Shown here in pieces: positions 1 through 9,099 of a DNA stretch of 64,000 bases. Source of the stretch: JACKIP01 sp963710165 (GTDB taxonomy: Bacteria > Pseudomonadota > Alphaproteobacteria > Micavibrionales > Micavibrionaceae). Numbering within the stretch: position 1 is the stretch's first letter; each line of letters begins with the position of its first letter. Made by a program: the position numbers and the translations under genes. Below the pieces are notes generated by a model. It did not search any database, was not told the DNA's origin, and worked only from the letters and a program-made list of their open reading frames with translations. Location of the stretch: contig CAVPYZ010000001.1 of assembly GCA_963710165.1 (NCBI GenBank), positions 310,001 to 374,000 on the forward strand, given 5' to 3'.

Positions 1-113
1 AAAAAATTCAAGACGCGGCCGGTGGTGAAAATTATATTGAAACCGTTTGGGGACGCGGATATGTTTTACGCGATCCGCAGGAAGAAACAGAGCCCGCCGC
101 TGCGGCAGGTTAA
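1..113 (+). CDS. ctrA: CtrA-type response regulator, C-terminal end (partial)
   Basis: Only the last 37 codons are inside the window (reading frame starts at base 3, TAA at 111-113). They encode the end of an OmpR/PhoB winged-helix DNA-binding domain; the stretch YIETVWGRGYVLRDP followed by an acidic, Ala-rich tail is characteristic of CtrA, the cell-cycle master regulator of Alphaproteobacteria. The receiver domain and recognition helix lie outside the window, so another OmpR-family regulator cannot be fully excluded. CtrA-like binding sites near 53.3 and 62.65 kb fit this identification. A hairpin terminator follows directly. Confidence 0.8.
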   Translation, partial: KIQDAAGGENYIETVWGRGYVLRDPQEETEPAAAAG

Positions 114-141
114 TTTCATTTGTTAGATATGAATTAAATTT

Positions 142-169
142 AAAAGCCCTTTGTTTCAAAAGGGCTTTT
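142..169 (+). terminator. Rho-independent terminator after ctrA
   Basis: A 12-bp arm AAAAGCCCTTTG pairs with AAAAGGGCTTTT across a short loop (one end mismatch) and is followed by CTTTT. It separates the ctrA transcript from the next gene. Confidence 0.85.
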
Positions 170-199
170 CTTTTACATCGCTTTCCGACATAAAAAAGT

Positions 200-1162
200 A
201 TGAAAAAAATAGCGATTATCCTTTCGACATTATTGATGTTTTTTTACACAATGACATTTTTTGCCGAACGCGGATGGATGTTTGATATTTTCAGCCATTT
301 TGCAATTCAGTATGCCATTGGCGGCGTTGTGCTGTCGCTGGTATTCATATTCTACAAAAAATGGATGTTGGCTTTGCCTCTTTTATTTTTAGTGGTGGCA
401 AATATATATGAAATACGCCAAAGCTATTCCGATCCCTATATTTTTTCCTCTCCACATCAAGAGAAGGAAAATCTGACGATTATTCATTATAATAAACTGT
501 TTAAAAACCAGCGGTGGGATTTAATAAGAACGTGGTTTGAAGATAATCATGACGATATTGATCTTGTTTTTGTACAAGAAAGTGGCCCCAGAACCATTGA
601 AAAATTAAAAATACTGGAAGATATTTTCCCTTATCAGTTTCCGGAGACGCCAAAACAAAGATTCAATGATGTTTCAATTCTTAGCAAAACGCCTTTTGAT
701 GCCTTACGTGTTGTCTATTTGGATATCAACCGCAAAACGGTTGGAACAAAAGTTATTTTTAACATCGAAAATGCGAATAAGCCTGTTCACATTTATTCGC
801 ACCATGCCTATACACCGCTTAATGCTGAAAATTATCAAAGCCGAAGCGATGGTCTGGAGACAATTCAAAGAGCCATACAAGGTGATAACCATCCATACAA
901 AATTTTTACCGGTGATTGGAATTTAACGCCGTATTCCCCTGTATTTCAAAAGCTGTTGGCAGAAACGGACATGAAATATAATGACTATTCCTATTTTCCC
1001 AAAGTAACGTGGAATAGCTATTTTGTGATGCCGTTTCTAAAAATTCCGATTGATCATTTTATTTACAGCCCCTCTATAAAACAAATCAGCAAAGAAGTCG
1101 GACCATCTTTAGGATCGGATCATCATATGGTCATTGCCAAGTTCTATATCCCTGAGTCATAA
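200..1162 (+). CDS. Endonuclease/exonuclease/phosphatase (EEP) family membrane-anchored protein
   Basis: 320 aa. Residues about 1-75 hold two or three hydrophobic segments, and the rest is an EEP domain. Visible EEP landmarks are the metal-binding Glu in VFVQESGP (about 126), the Asp/Asn pair in TGDWNLTPYSP (about 240) and the C-terminal GSDHHMVIAKF with the catalytic Asp-His. The nuclease/phosphatase fold therefore probably faces the periplasm or cytoplasmic membrane surface; the substrate (nucleic acid, sphingolipid-like or phosphoester) cannot be told. The gene heads a same-strand run with pgsA, pyrD and DAHP synthase and ends 7 bases before the pgsA start. No strong ribosome-binding site is seen ahead of the chosen ATG. 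Confidence 0.8.
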   Translation: MKKIAIILSTLLMFFYTMTFFAERGWMFDIFSHFAIQYAIGGVVLSLVFIFYKKWMLALPLLFLVVANIYEIRQSYSDPYIFSSPHQEKENLTIIHYNKLFKNQRWDLIRTWFEDNHDDIDLVFVQESGPRTIEKLKILEDIFPYQFPETPKQRFNDVSILSKTPFDALRVVYLDINRKTVGTKVIFNIENANKPVHIYSHHAYTPLNAENYQSRSDGLETIQRAIQGDNHPYKIFTGDWNLTPYSPVFQKLLAETDMKYNDYSYFPKVTWNSYFVMPFLKIPIDHFIYSPSIKQISKEVGPSLGSDHHMVIAKFYIPES

Positions 1163-1169
1163 TGCGATT

Positions 1170-1733
1170 ATGAGATTCAATATATCAAAAGAAGAAATTC
1201 CTAATTATCTAACGATATCACGCGTTGCACTTATTCCGATTTTGATCGGACTAATGTATATACCGTTCTATTTCACATCGTGGATTGCACTGGTCTTATA
1301 CGCCGCCATTTGTATCACAGATTATCTGGACGGCTATCTGGCGCGGAAATGGAAAGTGGTGTCTCCCATGGGAACATTCCTTGACCCGATTGCAGATAAG
1401 ATATTAATTGCGATTTTGTTGATCGTGTTTGTTGATCTGGGACGGCTACCCGGGGTATGGATTTTGCCTGTTCTGATCATATTAATGCGGGAATTTCTTA
1501 TCGCTGGTTTACGAGAATTCCTGGGGTCAAAAGATGTAAAGGTGCCGGTTATGTTCATTGCAAAATGGAAAACAACTGTTCAAATGGTTGCCATGGGGTT
1601 TCTAATTATCGGACATATCAGTAATAGTTTCCTATTCATCGGATGGGCGGGTATTTTGATTGCTGCGGCCATTACGGCCTATACTGGCTATGTCTATATG
1701 AAAGCCGGATGGCAACATATTGCGCCCTGCTGA
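1170..1733 (+). CDS. pgsA: CDP-diacylglycerol-glycerol-3-phosphate 3-phosphatidyltransferase
   Basis: Makes phosphatidylglycerol phosphate from CDP-diacylglycerol and glycerol 3-phosphate, the committed step to phosphatidylglycerol and cardiolipin, in the inner membrane. The CDP-alcohol phosphatidyltransferase signature is complete: DYLDGYLAR, then G, then DPIADK with the last two aspartates. Several membrane helices follow. I chose the ATG at 1170 (187 aa, typical family length, N-terminus MRFNISKEEIPNYLTISR) rather than an upstream ATG at 1134 that would overlap the preceding gene by 29 bases. Confidence 0.93.
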   Translation: MRFNISKEEIPNYLTISRVALIPILIGLMYIPFYFTSWIALVLYAAICITDYLDGYLARKWKVVSPMGTFLDPIADKILIAILLIVFVDLGRLPGVWILPVLIILMREFLIAGLREFLGSKDVKVPVMFIAKWKTTVQMVAMGFLIIGHISNSFLFIGWAGILIAAAITAYTGYVYMKAGWQHIAPC

Positions 1734-1765
1734 AAATACTATAATCGAGGAAGAAGAAATAAAAG

Positions 1766-2758
1766 ATGTTTAAGCTAGCACAAAAAGCCTTATTTCAAAT
1801 GGACGCCGAAACGGCGCATGGCGTTGGTATTAAGGCACTTAAAACAGGACTTTTCCCACCCAGAAAACGCGTATTTCCAAAGCTGCACAAAGAGTTATTC
1901 GGTTTTGATTTCCCCAACCCAGTCGGGCTCGCCGCAGGATTTGACAAAAATGCAGAGGTTATTCGGCCTATTTTAAACATGGGTTTTGGATTTGTTGAAG
2001 TGGGAACGGTTACACCGAAGCCGCAAGAGGGCAACCCTAAGCCGCGCGTTTTCAGGGATATTCCAAATAAAGCGATCATTAATCGTATGGGGTTTCCAAA
2101 TGCTGGATTGTCAGTATTTAAAAAAAATCTAACAAGTTTTCGCCATTCAAAGGACGGTCAATCTGCGATTATCGGCGTTAATATCGGGATGAATAAAGAC
2201 CAAAATGAGCCGGTAGAAGATTATAAACTTTTGATTAAAGAACTATCAGAACTTGCCAGCTATCTTACGATTAATATTTCATCTCCCAATACGCCCGGAC
2301 TTCGTAATTTGCAACAAAAAGAAAATCTTGCGCCCTTTTTGGACGAGCTTTTAAAAGAGCGCGATGCGCATGATTACCAACGTGCAATCCTTTTAAAACT
2401 AGCTCCTGATTTAAGCGAAGAGGAGCAAACAGACATCGCCAAAGTTGTAATAGAAGCGGGGATTGACGGTCTTATTCTAACCAATACAACGTTTGACCGC
2501 CCCGATTATCTGGAGGCAAAATTTGCAAAACAGACAGGCGGATTAAGCGGTCAGCCAGTCAAAGCGAAATCAACAAATGTTATTAAAAACTTTTCAGAGC
2601 TGACGAATGGCGGAATGCCAATCATCGGTATTGGCGGTGTGGCAAATACGCAGGATGCAAAAGAAAAGTTTGAGGCCGGCGCATCGCTTGTTCAGCTTTA
2701 TACGGGTCTGGTTTATGAAGGTCCCGATGTTGTGCAGAATATTTGTAAGGAGCTATAA
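1766..2758 (+). CDS. pyrD: Dihydroorotate dehydrogenase (quinone), class 2
   Basis: 330 aa. Oxidises dihydroorotate to orotate in pyrimidine synthesis and passes electrons to quinone at the inner membrane. It has the class 2 layout: a short amphipathic N-terminal helix for membrane contact, GLAAGFDKNAE near residue 55, NISSPNTPGLRNL with the catalytic-base Ser of class 2 enzymes, and the FMN-phosphate loop IGIGGVAN near 290. A purine-rich GAGGAAGAAG sits ahead of the ATG. It lies 32 bases after pgsA. Confidence 0.96.
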   Translation: MFKLAQKALFQMDAETAHGVGIKALKTGLFPPRKRVFPKLHKELFGFDFPNPVGLAAGFDKNAEVIRPILNMGFGFVEVGTVTPKPQEGNPKPRVFRDIPNKAIINRMGFPNAGLSVFKKNLTSFRHSKDGQSAIIGVNIGMNKDQNEPVEDYKLLIKELSELASYLTINISSPNTPGLRNLQQKENLAPFLDELLKERDAHDYQRAILLKLAPDLSEEEQTDIAKVVIEAGIDGLILTNTTFDRPDYLEAKFAKQTGGLSGQPVKAKSTNVIKNFSELTNGGMPIIGIGGVANTQDAKEKFEAGASLVQLYTGLVYEGPDVVQNICKEL

Positions 2759-2802
2759 GAATAATATTTTGATTTTACGTGTGTTTAGGCTAGAACATAA
2801 GC

Positions 2803-4152
2803 ATGACACAATGGACTCCGCAAAGTTGGCGTGAAAAGACCGCCTTACAATTACCTAAGTATCCTGACCAATCTGCTCTAAAAGATGTAGAAGACAGGCT
2901 TTCCAAATTACCACCTCTGGTTTTTGCGGGGGAGGCACGCACCCTGAAAGCCAAACTGGCACAGGTATCAGAAGGCAAGGCATTTTTACTACAGGGTGGT
3001 GATTGCGCGGAAAGTTTCGAAGAATTCAGTTCGAATAAAATACGTGATACGTTTCGCGTCTTGCTACAAATGGCGGTTGTCATGACATTTGGTGGTGGTT
3101 TGCCGGTTGTGAAGGTCGGGCGCGTTGCGGGGCAATTCGCCAAACCGCGTAGCAGCGATGATGAAACGCAAGGTGATGTCACGTTGCCGTCCTATCGTGG
3201 CGATATTATCAATAATATAGCATTCACTGAAGAAGCGCGTATTCCAAATCCAAACCGTATGATTGACGCTTATAATCAGGCATGTTCAACCCTTAATCTG
3301 CTTCGCGCGTTTGCACATGGCGGCTATGCGGATTTAAGTAAAGTGCATAAATGGAATCTTGAATTTGTAAAGGACTCGCCTTTAAGCGAGCGTTTTGAAG
3401 ACATGGCCAAACAGATCGGCGAAGCCTTGCGTTTTATGGAAGCCTGCGGTGTGAATAGCACGACCGTTCCTGCCATTCGGGAAACAGAGTTTTTCACTTC
3501 TCACGAGGCTTTGCTTCTACCTTATGAGGAAGCTTTAACGCGTACTGATTCTTTGACAGGCGATTGGTATGATACATCCGGTCATCTGCTATGGATTGGT
3601 GCAAGAACGCATCAGGCAGAAAACGCACAGATTGAATTTGTACGCGGTATCAATAATCCATTAGGTCTGAAATGTTCACCGGCTATGAGCCCGGACGAGC
3701 TTATTCGTCTAATTGATATTTTAAACCCCGAAAACGAAGCGGGGCGCCTAACTCTCATCGCGCGTATGGGGGCAGGGAAAGTGCAAGAGAGCTTGACGCC
3801 TCTGGTTCAAAGAGTGAAAGAAGAAGGCCGTAAAGTCGTCTGGTCATGTGATCCGATGCACGGCAATGTCGAAAAATCGAATAGTGGATATAAAACGCGC
3901 CGTTTTGAAAATATTATTTCGGAGGTACGCGATTTCTTTGCAGTCCACAAAGCAGAAGGCACGTGGCCAGGTGGTGTTCACTTTGAACTGACAGGGCAGG
4001 ACGTGACAGAATGCACAGGTGGGTCATATGAAGTGAAGGATGAAAACCTTGGTGACCGTTACCATACGGCCTGTGACCCCCGTTTAAACGCAAACCAGTC
4101 TCTGGAGCTAGCTTTCCTTGTAGCAGATGAGTTAAAAGCATTTCAAGAGTAA
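2803..4152 (+). CDS. aroG: Class II (plant-type) DAHP synthase
   Basis: 449 aa. Condenses phosphoenolpyruvate with erythrose 4-phosphate, the entry step of the shikimate pathway. Class II hallmarks are visible: QGGDCAESF (metal-binding Cys near residue 67), GGLPVVKVGRVAGQFAKPRS, DPMHGN (metal His), FELTGQDVTEC (metal Glu) and DPRLN (metal Asp). Class II enzymes are the usual type in Alphaproteobacteria. It is the last gene of the forward run and is followed by a strong terminator. The symbol is by analogy; aroF or aroH naming is also used. Confidence 0.95.
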   Translation: MTQWTPQSWREKTALQLPKYPDQSALKDVEDRLSKLPPLVFAGEARTLKAKLAQVSEGKAFLLQGGDCAESFEEFSSNKIRDTFRVLLQMAVVMTFGGGLPVVKVGRVAGQFAKPRSSDDETQGDVTLPSYRGDIINNIAFTEEARIPNPNRMIDAYNQACSTLNLLRAFAHGGYADLSKVHKWNLEFVKDSPLSERFEDMAKQIGEALRFMEACGVNSTTVPAIRETEFFTSHEALLLPYEEALTRTDSLTGDWYDTSGHLLWIGARTHQAENAQIEFVRGINNPLGLKCSPAMSPDELIRLIDILNPENEAGRLTLIARMGAGKVQESLTPLVQRVKEEGRKVVWSCDPMHGNVEKSNSGYKTRRFENIISEVRDFFAVHKAEGTWPGGVHFELTGQDVTECTGGSYEVKDENLGDRYHTACDPRLNANQSLELAFLVADELKAFQE

Positions 4153-4153
4153 A

Positions 4154-4177
4154 AAAATCCCGCTTATGCGGGATTTT
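4154..4177 (+). terminator. Rho-independent terminator after the DAHP synthase gene
   Basis: A perfect 10-bp stem, AAAATCCCGC / GCGGGATTTT, with loop TTAT. It is A-rich on the left and T-rich on the right, so it could also stop the minus-strand gene that ends at 4198. Confidence 0.88.
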
Positions 4178-4197
4178 ATTGAATTCTTAAAGTATAT

Positions 4198-4932
4198 TTA
4201 CATCATAAAATTTTGAGGCGGACCTGAATTAATTTTCCCTTCCAACTCGGGTTCAAATTTGGGCTCTTCAGGGCCTGTTTGAATACCTTGAGCGCCATTT
4301 TGTACAACTTTTGCACTAAGATCAAATTTACCAGTTGCAGCTTGGCGTGCGGCAAAGTTTTCTGCAATTTGTGTTTGGAAACCGCCAGCAGCTGGATCAC
4401 GTCGTGTATCCATTGCCCAATCTCTTGCACTCTGAGCCATAAACATTGGCAATGCTGGTAAGTTACCTGCCATAAGAGAAATGTTTCTTTGTGCGGAAGG
4501 TGATGCAGATGAAAGATCCAATTCTCCTGTTCTTATCTGCTCAAATACAGACACAACTTCTACCGGATCATTCATATCTTTACCAGACATCGCGCCTAAA
4601 ACACCAAGAGTTGTAACGTAATTTCTAGCTTGTTCGGCTAATGAAGAAAACTGCTGTTCACTTAAATTATCAAGCTCATTAGAGCTCATTTCATTGTTCA
4701 TGACGCTTTCAAAAATAGTTTTTCCCTGTCCAACAAGTGACAAGGAAGCACCATAAGACATTTGTTCACGATCATATCCTGATGTAACGTCAACAGTAGA
4801 GGTATCATTAACAAAGCCACCTTCTGCAGCTATTTGTGTATTAATTTCTTCCTGACGATCCGTCGGACTTAGAAAACTTGCAACAGGATCTTCTGTAATA
4901 GTATCAGGGACTTGCATAGCAGCTTCAGGCAT
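4198..4932 (-). CDS. Hypothetical acidic protein, 244 aa
   Basis: I recognise no family. The protein is soluble in appearance, with no signal peptide or membrane helix. It is acidic and rich in Ser, Ala, Gln and Glu, with a disordered, proline- and glutamate-containing C-terminus (PEEPKFEPELEG) ending in NFMM. The middle (residues about 85-190) looks helical. It is a single-gene unit, convergent with the DAHP synthase gene and divergent from nadE. A poly-A/T tract precedes the start. Its length and codon pattern indicate a real gene; a secreted or structural role would be a guess. Confidence 0.6.
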   Translation of the reverse strand: MPEAAMQVPDTITEDPVASFLSPTDRQEEINTQIAAEGGFVNDTSTVDVTSGYDREQMSYGASLSLVGQGKTIFESVMNNEMSSNELDNLSEQQFSSLAEQARNYVTTLGVLGAMSGKDMNDPVEVVSVFEQIRTGELDLSSASPSAQRNISLMAGNLPALPMFMAQSARDWAMDTRRDPAAGGFQTQIAENFAARQAATGKFDLSAKVVQNGAQGIQTGPEEPKFEPELEGKINSGPPQNFMM

Positions 4933-5071
4933 TTTTTATCCTTAAAAATTTAATTAATAATATAAATATACGTGGAACTTGCGAAAAAAGCAAACTTTTT
5001 ACAAAGAAATCCAAACTGGATACATAAAAAAATATGTCGCGATAATACGCATCTTTCTCTAGATTACTTAT

Positions 5072-6670
5072 ATGATCAATGGTTTACGTTTTATTGCCGC
5101 ACAGATAAATCCAACAGTTGGTGGACTTGAAGAGAATATTGAGAAGATTCAGAAGATCTGGGATGATTTTGATGACAAGGCCGATCTTGTACTTTTTCCC
5201 GAAATGAGTTTAACAGGATACCCACTTGAAGACTTGGTGCTTCGTGCCTCTTTCATGGAAGAGGTTCATAATCAGATCAACGCACTCTGTCATAAAAATA
5301 AGCATAAATCATCTGCCATTTTAATAGGGACGCCGTGGTATGAAGATAAAAAACTCTATAATGCCGCTATACTGATTGAAAAAGGGAATGTAAAAATTGT
5401 GTTCAAACACGATTTAGCAAATGAAGGTATTTACGATGAGCCTCGCGTTTTTTCCAATGGCCCTCTACCAGAACCAATAAAATTTCGCGGGGCGAAGATT
5501 GGTGTTATGATTTGTCAGGATGTTTGGTATCCAACAGTCTCAAATCATTTGAAATCTAAAGGTGCAGAATGCCTGATTATATTAAACGGTAGCGTATTCG
5601 AGATTGGGAAGTATAATTTACGATTATCTATCTGTAAACAACGTGTCACAGAAACAAATCTGCCGCTTCTCTATTTGAATTTAGTCGGAGGGCAGGATGA
5701 GCATGTTTTTGACGGTGACTCATTTGGTTTGGATCAAAATGGTGATGTTGTATTTGCTATGAAGTCATTTGAAGAACAAAACCTGCTGATCGAGAAGCAA
5801 AGCATAGAAAAACGTCCTACTGATGCACAATTGATATATCAGGCAGCAATGATAGGTCTTCGTGACTATGTTCTAAAAAGTGGCTTTCAGAAGGTACTAT
5901 TAGGATTGTCGGGCGGGATTGATAGCGCATTAACGGCCATGATCGCGGTTGATGCGCTTGGCGTAGAGAACGTTCATTGTGTCTTACTACCCTCACCTTA
6001 TACATCATCTCATAGTAATGAGGATGCATTGGCGCTTGTCGAAAATTTGGGCGTTTCATCTCAAGTGATTTCTATAGAACCTGCGATGGACGTATTTCAA
6101 AAGATGGTTAAAAATTTGGATGGTTTGGCGCATGAGAATATGCAGTCACGCGTACGCGGTTTAACCTTAATGACTCTTTCTAATCAAAGCGGGGCATTTT
6201 TGTTATCAACTGGAAATAAATCAGAAGTGGCTGTTGGGTATTCTACCTTGTACGGGGACATGTGTGGCGCGTTTAATCCTCTTAAAGATATTTACAAAAC
6301 AATTGTGTTTGAATTGGCGGTTTTGAGAAATAAATGGCAGCCAGGTTTTGCAAAAGGCCCCACAGGATCAATTATACCCAAACGTATTATTACGAAGATG
6401 CCGACTGCCGAATTACGAGAAAATCAGAAAGATGAGGACTCTCTACCTCCCTATGATATTTTAGATAAAATTCTGGAAGGGTTTATAGAAGATGAAAAAA
6501 GTACTCATGATATTATAAGTCAGGGATTTGACCGCGATATTGTCGAAAAGGTCTATAAATTACTTTCTATCTCGGAATATAAACGCAATCAATCATGCCC
6601 GGGTGCAAATGTTACCATGCGTCCTTTTGGCGGTCGCGCGCGGAGGTATCCGATTGTAAATAAGTACTAG
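5072..6670 (+). CDS. nadE: Glutamine-dependent NAD+ synthetase
   Basis: 532 aa, two domains. Residues 1 to about 265 are a nitrilase-type glutaminase domain with Glu in FPEMSLTGYPLEDL, Lys in VFKHDLANEG and Cys in GVMICQDVWYP, forming the Glu-Lys-Cys triad. Residues about 275-532 are the NAD synthase domain with the PP-loop LLGLSGGIDSAL. It amidates deamido-NAD using ammonia released from glutamine, the last step of NAD synthesis. Its TAG stop shares the palindrome CTAG (6667-6670) with the stop codon of the opposing gene. Confidence 0.96.
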   Translation: MINGLRFIAAQINPTVGGLEENIEKIQKIWDDFDDKADLVLFPEMSLTGYPLEDLVLRASFMEEVHNQINALCHKNKHKSSAILIGTPWYEDKKLYNAAILIEKGNVKIVFKHDLANEGIYDEPRVFSNGPLPEPIKFRGAKIGVMICQDVWYPTVSNHLKSKGAECLIILNGSVFEIGKYNLRLSICKQRVTETNLPLLYLNLVGGQDEHVFDGDSFGLDQNGDVVFAMKSFEEQNLLIEKQSIEKRPTDAQLIYQAAMIGLRDYVLKSGFQKVLLGLSGGIDSALTAMIAVDALGVENVHCVLLPSPYTSSHSNEDALALVENLGVSSQVISIEPAMDVFQKMVKNLDGLAHENMQSRVRGLTLMTLSNQSGAFLLSTGNKSEVAVGYSTLYGDMCGAFNPLKDIYKTIVFELAVLRNKWQPGFAKGPTGSIIPKRIITKMPTAELRENQKDEDSLPPYDILDKILEGFIEDEKSTHDIISQGFDRDIVEKVYKLLSISEYKRNQSCPGANVTMRPFGGRARRYPIVNKY

Positions 6671-7032
6671 TGTGTGTATTCAGCAGGTAAGAATGAAATA
6701 TGAAAGGCGTCCCACTCATCTTGTTCGATCATATCTTCCGCAGTAGCATCGCCACACATACTAAAAAGAAATGTCGTAATACGGTCCGGATCACTCGATA
6801 ATTCAGGGTTTTCATTAAAAGCGTCTCTGATTTTATAGGCAGATACATTAACGACCCCTTCAGGTTTACCATCTATAACTCTCAAAAAATCACTACGTCC
6901 GAGATCTTCGGCCTCTGTATCGTGTGCTACATGCATACATTCAATCACCTCAAACCTGTAATCGCCATTTAGATCTTCGGGCAACTCTACTGCTTTAACA
7001 AAAGCTCTACTATGTGTCAGGGTAACAGGCAT
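6667..7032 (-). CDS. Hypothetical protein, 121 aa
   Basis: No family recognised. It is a small, acidic (Asp/Glu-rich), cytoplasmic-looking protein with no signal or membrane segment and a mix of predicted strands and helices. It starts 9 bases after the nuoI stop, so it is probably the last cistron of the nuoH-nuoI transcript, in the place where nuoJ would usually be. Its stop codon overlaps that of nadE on the other strand. Confidence 0.6.
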   Translation of the reverse strand: MPVTLTHSRAFVKAVELPEDLNGDYRFEVIECMHVAHDTEAEDLGRSDFLRVIDGKPEGVVNVSAYKIRDAFNENPELSSDPDRITTFLFSMCGDATAEDMIEQDEWDAFHISFLPAEYTH

Positions 7033-7041
7033 AGTGTTATA

Positions 7042-7524
7042 TTATCTATAAACGGCATCTGTTGCCAAATTTCGCGCAATTTGCGCTTCCCAGCGATCAC
7101 CATTATCAAGCAATTTCTCTTTATTATAAAATAACTCTTCACGCGTTTCAGTGGAAAATTCAAAATTAGGGCCTTCGACAATAGCATCAACGGGGCAAGC
7201 TTCTTCACATAGACCGCAATAAATGCATTTTGTCATGTCAATATCATAGCGTGTTGTACGGCGTGATCCGTCATCACGTGGTTCTGCCTCAATAGTAATC
7301 GCCAGAGCAGGACAGATAGCTTCACATAATTTGCAAGCAATACAACGCTCTTCACCATTTGGATAGCGTCTTAGGGCGTGCTCCCCGCGAAAACGCGGCG
7401 AAATGGGGCCTTTTTCATAGGGGTAATTAATTGTAACCTTCGGCATTACAAAGAAATATTTTAAGGTCAGCCACATACCCTTAAAAATCTCGGTCATCAA
7501 AAATGCGTTAAATAAATGTTTCAT
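7042..7524 (-). CDS. nuoI: NADH-quinone oxidoreductase subunit I
   Basis: 160 aa, the usual length. It carries the two [4Fe-4S] clusters (N6a and N6b) that pass electrons toward the quinone site of respiratory complex I. Two ferredoxin motifs are intact: C61-x2-C64-x2-C67-x3-C71P and C100-x2-C103-x2-C106-x3-C110P. It lies 10 bases after nuoH. Neither nuoJ nor the other downstream subunits follow. Confidence 0.97.
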   Translation of the reverse strand: MKHLFNAFLMTEIFKGMWLTLKYFFVMPKVTINYPYEKGPISPRFRGEHALRRYPNGEERCIACKLCEAICPALAITIEAEPRDDGSRRTTRYDIDMTKCIYCGLCEEACPVDAIVEGPNFEFSTETREELFYNKEKLLDNGDRWEAQIARNLATDAVYR

Positions 7525-7534
7525 ATCTTATCCA

Positions 7535-8542
7535 TTAAGGTAGGTCGCCAAAAGCCAAAAGCATACCTGAAATTAGAACGACCCAAAGAAGTGTAAAGGG
7601 TAAAAAAACCTTCCAGCCCAGACGCATCAACTGGTCATAACGATAACGTGGAAATGTTGCACGCGACCATATAAAGAAGAACAGTACCAAGGCTGTTTTT
7701 AAAGCAAACCAGATAACACCTGGAACGAGTTCTAATGCTTCGAGAGGTAAAGGTGGAAGCCAGCCGCCCATAAATAAAATAACAGCCATGGCTGACATTA
7801 AAATCATGTTGGCATATTCACCAAGGAAAAAGAGCGCAAAAGTCATGGCCGAATATTCAACCATAAACCCGCCAGATAATTCAGATTCCCCCTCGGGAAG
7901 ATCAAATGGTGCGCGGTTTGTCTCCGCCAGAATAGACACCAGAAAAACGACAAACATTGGTATAAGCATCAACTGGATATACCAAGGACGCTCCGCCATG
8001 ACAATTTCAGACAAATTAAGAGAGCCGCATACAAGAAGAACGCTCACAATAATGAGCCCCATAGACACCTCATAAGACACCATTTGAGAGGCAGAACGCA
8101 TACCACCCAAAAAGGCATAACGGGAATTAGAGGCCCAACCAGCCATAATAACACCGTAAACACCCATAGACGAGATAGCGAAAAGGTAAAGCATGCCAAC
8201 ATTAATATCAGCCAAAACCATCTGCGCCCCGACAGGAATAACAGCCCACGCAACAAGCGCGAGCATGAAAAGCAGCATTGGCGCAATTAAAAAGACAGCG
8301 CGGTATGATTGAGAGGGGATAATTGTTTCTTTGGAAAAAAGCTTAATACCATCCGCAATAGGCTGTAAAAGCCCAAAAGGTCCAACAGTCATAGGACCCT
8401 GACGACGCTGCATAGCGCCAAGTACTTTACGCTCAAAATAAGTTAAATAAGCAACGGATAGCAAGATCGCGCCAGTAAGAATGCCGATATGTAACAGCAT
8501 CCATAAAAACGGATAACCATAAATCGTCATAAATTCTATCAT
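7535..8542 (-). CDS. nuoH: NADH-quinone oxidoreductase subunit H
   Basis: 335 aa, strongly hydrophobic with about eight membrane helices. It forms the quinone-binding chamber of complex I together with the membrane arm. Conserved family segments include YFERKVLGAMQRRQGP near residue 36, GWASNSRYAFLGGMRSASQMVSYE near 135-158, NRAPFDLPEGESELSGGF near 210 and FPRYRYDQLMRLGWK near 300. The start codon ATG overlaps the stop of the upstream PH-domain gene. nuoG, the usual upstream neighbour, is absent. Confidence 0.97.
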   Translation of the reverse strand: MIEFMTIYGYPFLWMLLHIGILTGAILLSVAYLTYFERKVLGAMQRRQGPMTVGPFGLLQPIADGIKLFSKETIIPSQSYRAVFLIAPMLLFMLALVAWAVIPVGAQMVLADINVGMLYLFAISSMGVYGVIMAGWASNSRYAFLGGMRSASQMVSYEVSMGLIIVSVLLVCGSLNLSEIVMAERPWYIQLMLIPMFVVFLVSILAETNRAPFDLPEGESELSGGFMVEYSAMTFALFFLGEYANMILMSAMAVILFMGGWLPPLPLEALELVPGVIWFALKTALVLFFFIWSRATFPRYRYDQLMRLGWKVFLPFTLLWVVLISGMLLAFGDLP

Positions 8543-9069
8543 TAGCTATTCTTTGCCTTATCAATTGCTTTGCGGAACAGAACTGGATCTGCAATAGGGG
8601 GTAGGATAACCTCACCGACACCCATACCACGTACCACAACACGACCGTAATTTAGCATTCTGCCTAGAAGACCCTGAAGAAAATTAACACCTTCAATACG
8701 GTCTACCGCGATTTCACCAACATAGCGTGCAATAAGTCCGCGTTTATAAATCAGACGTGAATTTGTCACGGCAATTTCAGTCGTAATTTTGATCACCATC
8801 GCTCTGGCAAATCCAAGCAACCCGTAGACAATCATCAAAAACGCCAGAATACGTATGCCAACATGCGAAGATTTAACAGAAGCCATAAACCCATTATCTT
8901 CCATTCCAAAAATTGTTGTTTGCGCAATATATGACCCGAACAGCACAAGGACGCAAAGTAGAATGCCCCAGATAATGTGCATAACAGCACCAACATTATA
9001 CATCCAATGGAAATGCCCCACATGTATAAGTTCTTCGTTTTTCCCTAAAGACTGCTGTACGTAATACAT
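8542..9069 (-). CDS. Membrane protein with bacterial PH (bPH2/YdbS-like) domain
   Basis: 175 aa. Two hydrophobic helices (about residues 28-55 and 70-95) are followed by a bacterial pleckstrin-homology-like domain: ITTEIAVTNSRLIYKRGLIAR, then GEIAVDRIEGVNFLQGLLGRMLNYGRV, the typical pattern of YdbS/YdbT-like proteins. Family function is poorly known. It overlaps nuoH by one base and so is co-transcribed with two complex I subunits. Confidence 0.8.
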   Translation of the reverse strand: MYYVQQSLGKNEELIHVGHFHWMYNVGAVMHIIWGILLCVLVLFGSYIAQTTIFGMEDNGFMASVKSSHVGIRILAFLMIVYGLLGFARAMVIKITTEIAVTNSRLIYKRGLIARYVGEIAVDRIEGVNFLQGLLGRMLNYGRVVVRGMGVGEVILPPIADPVLFRKAIDKAKNS

Positions 9070-9099
9070 TTATATATCCCGATTCTTTTTATAAATCTT

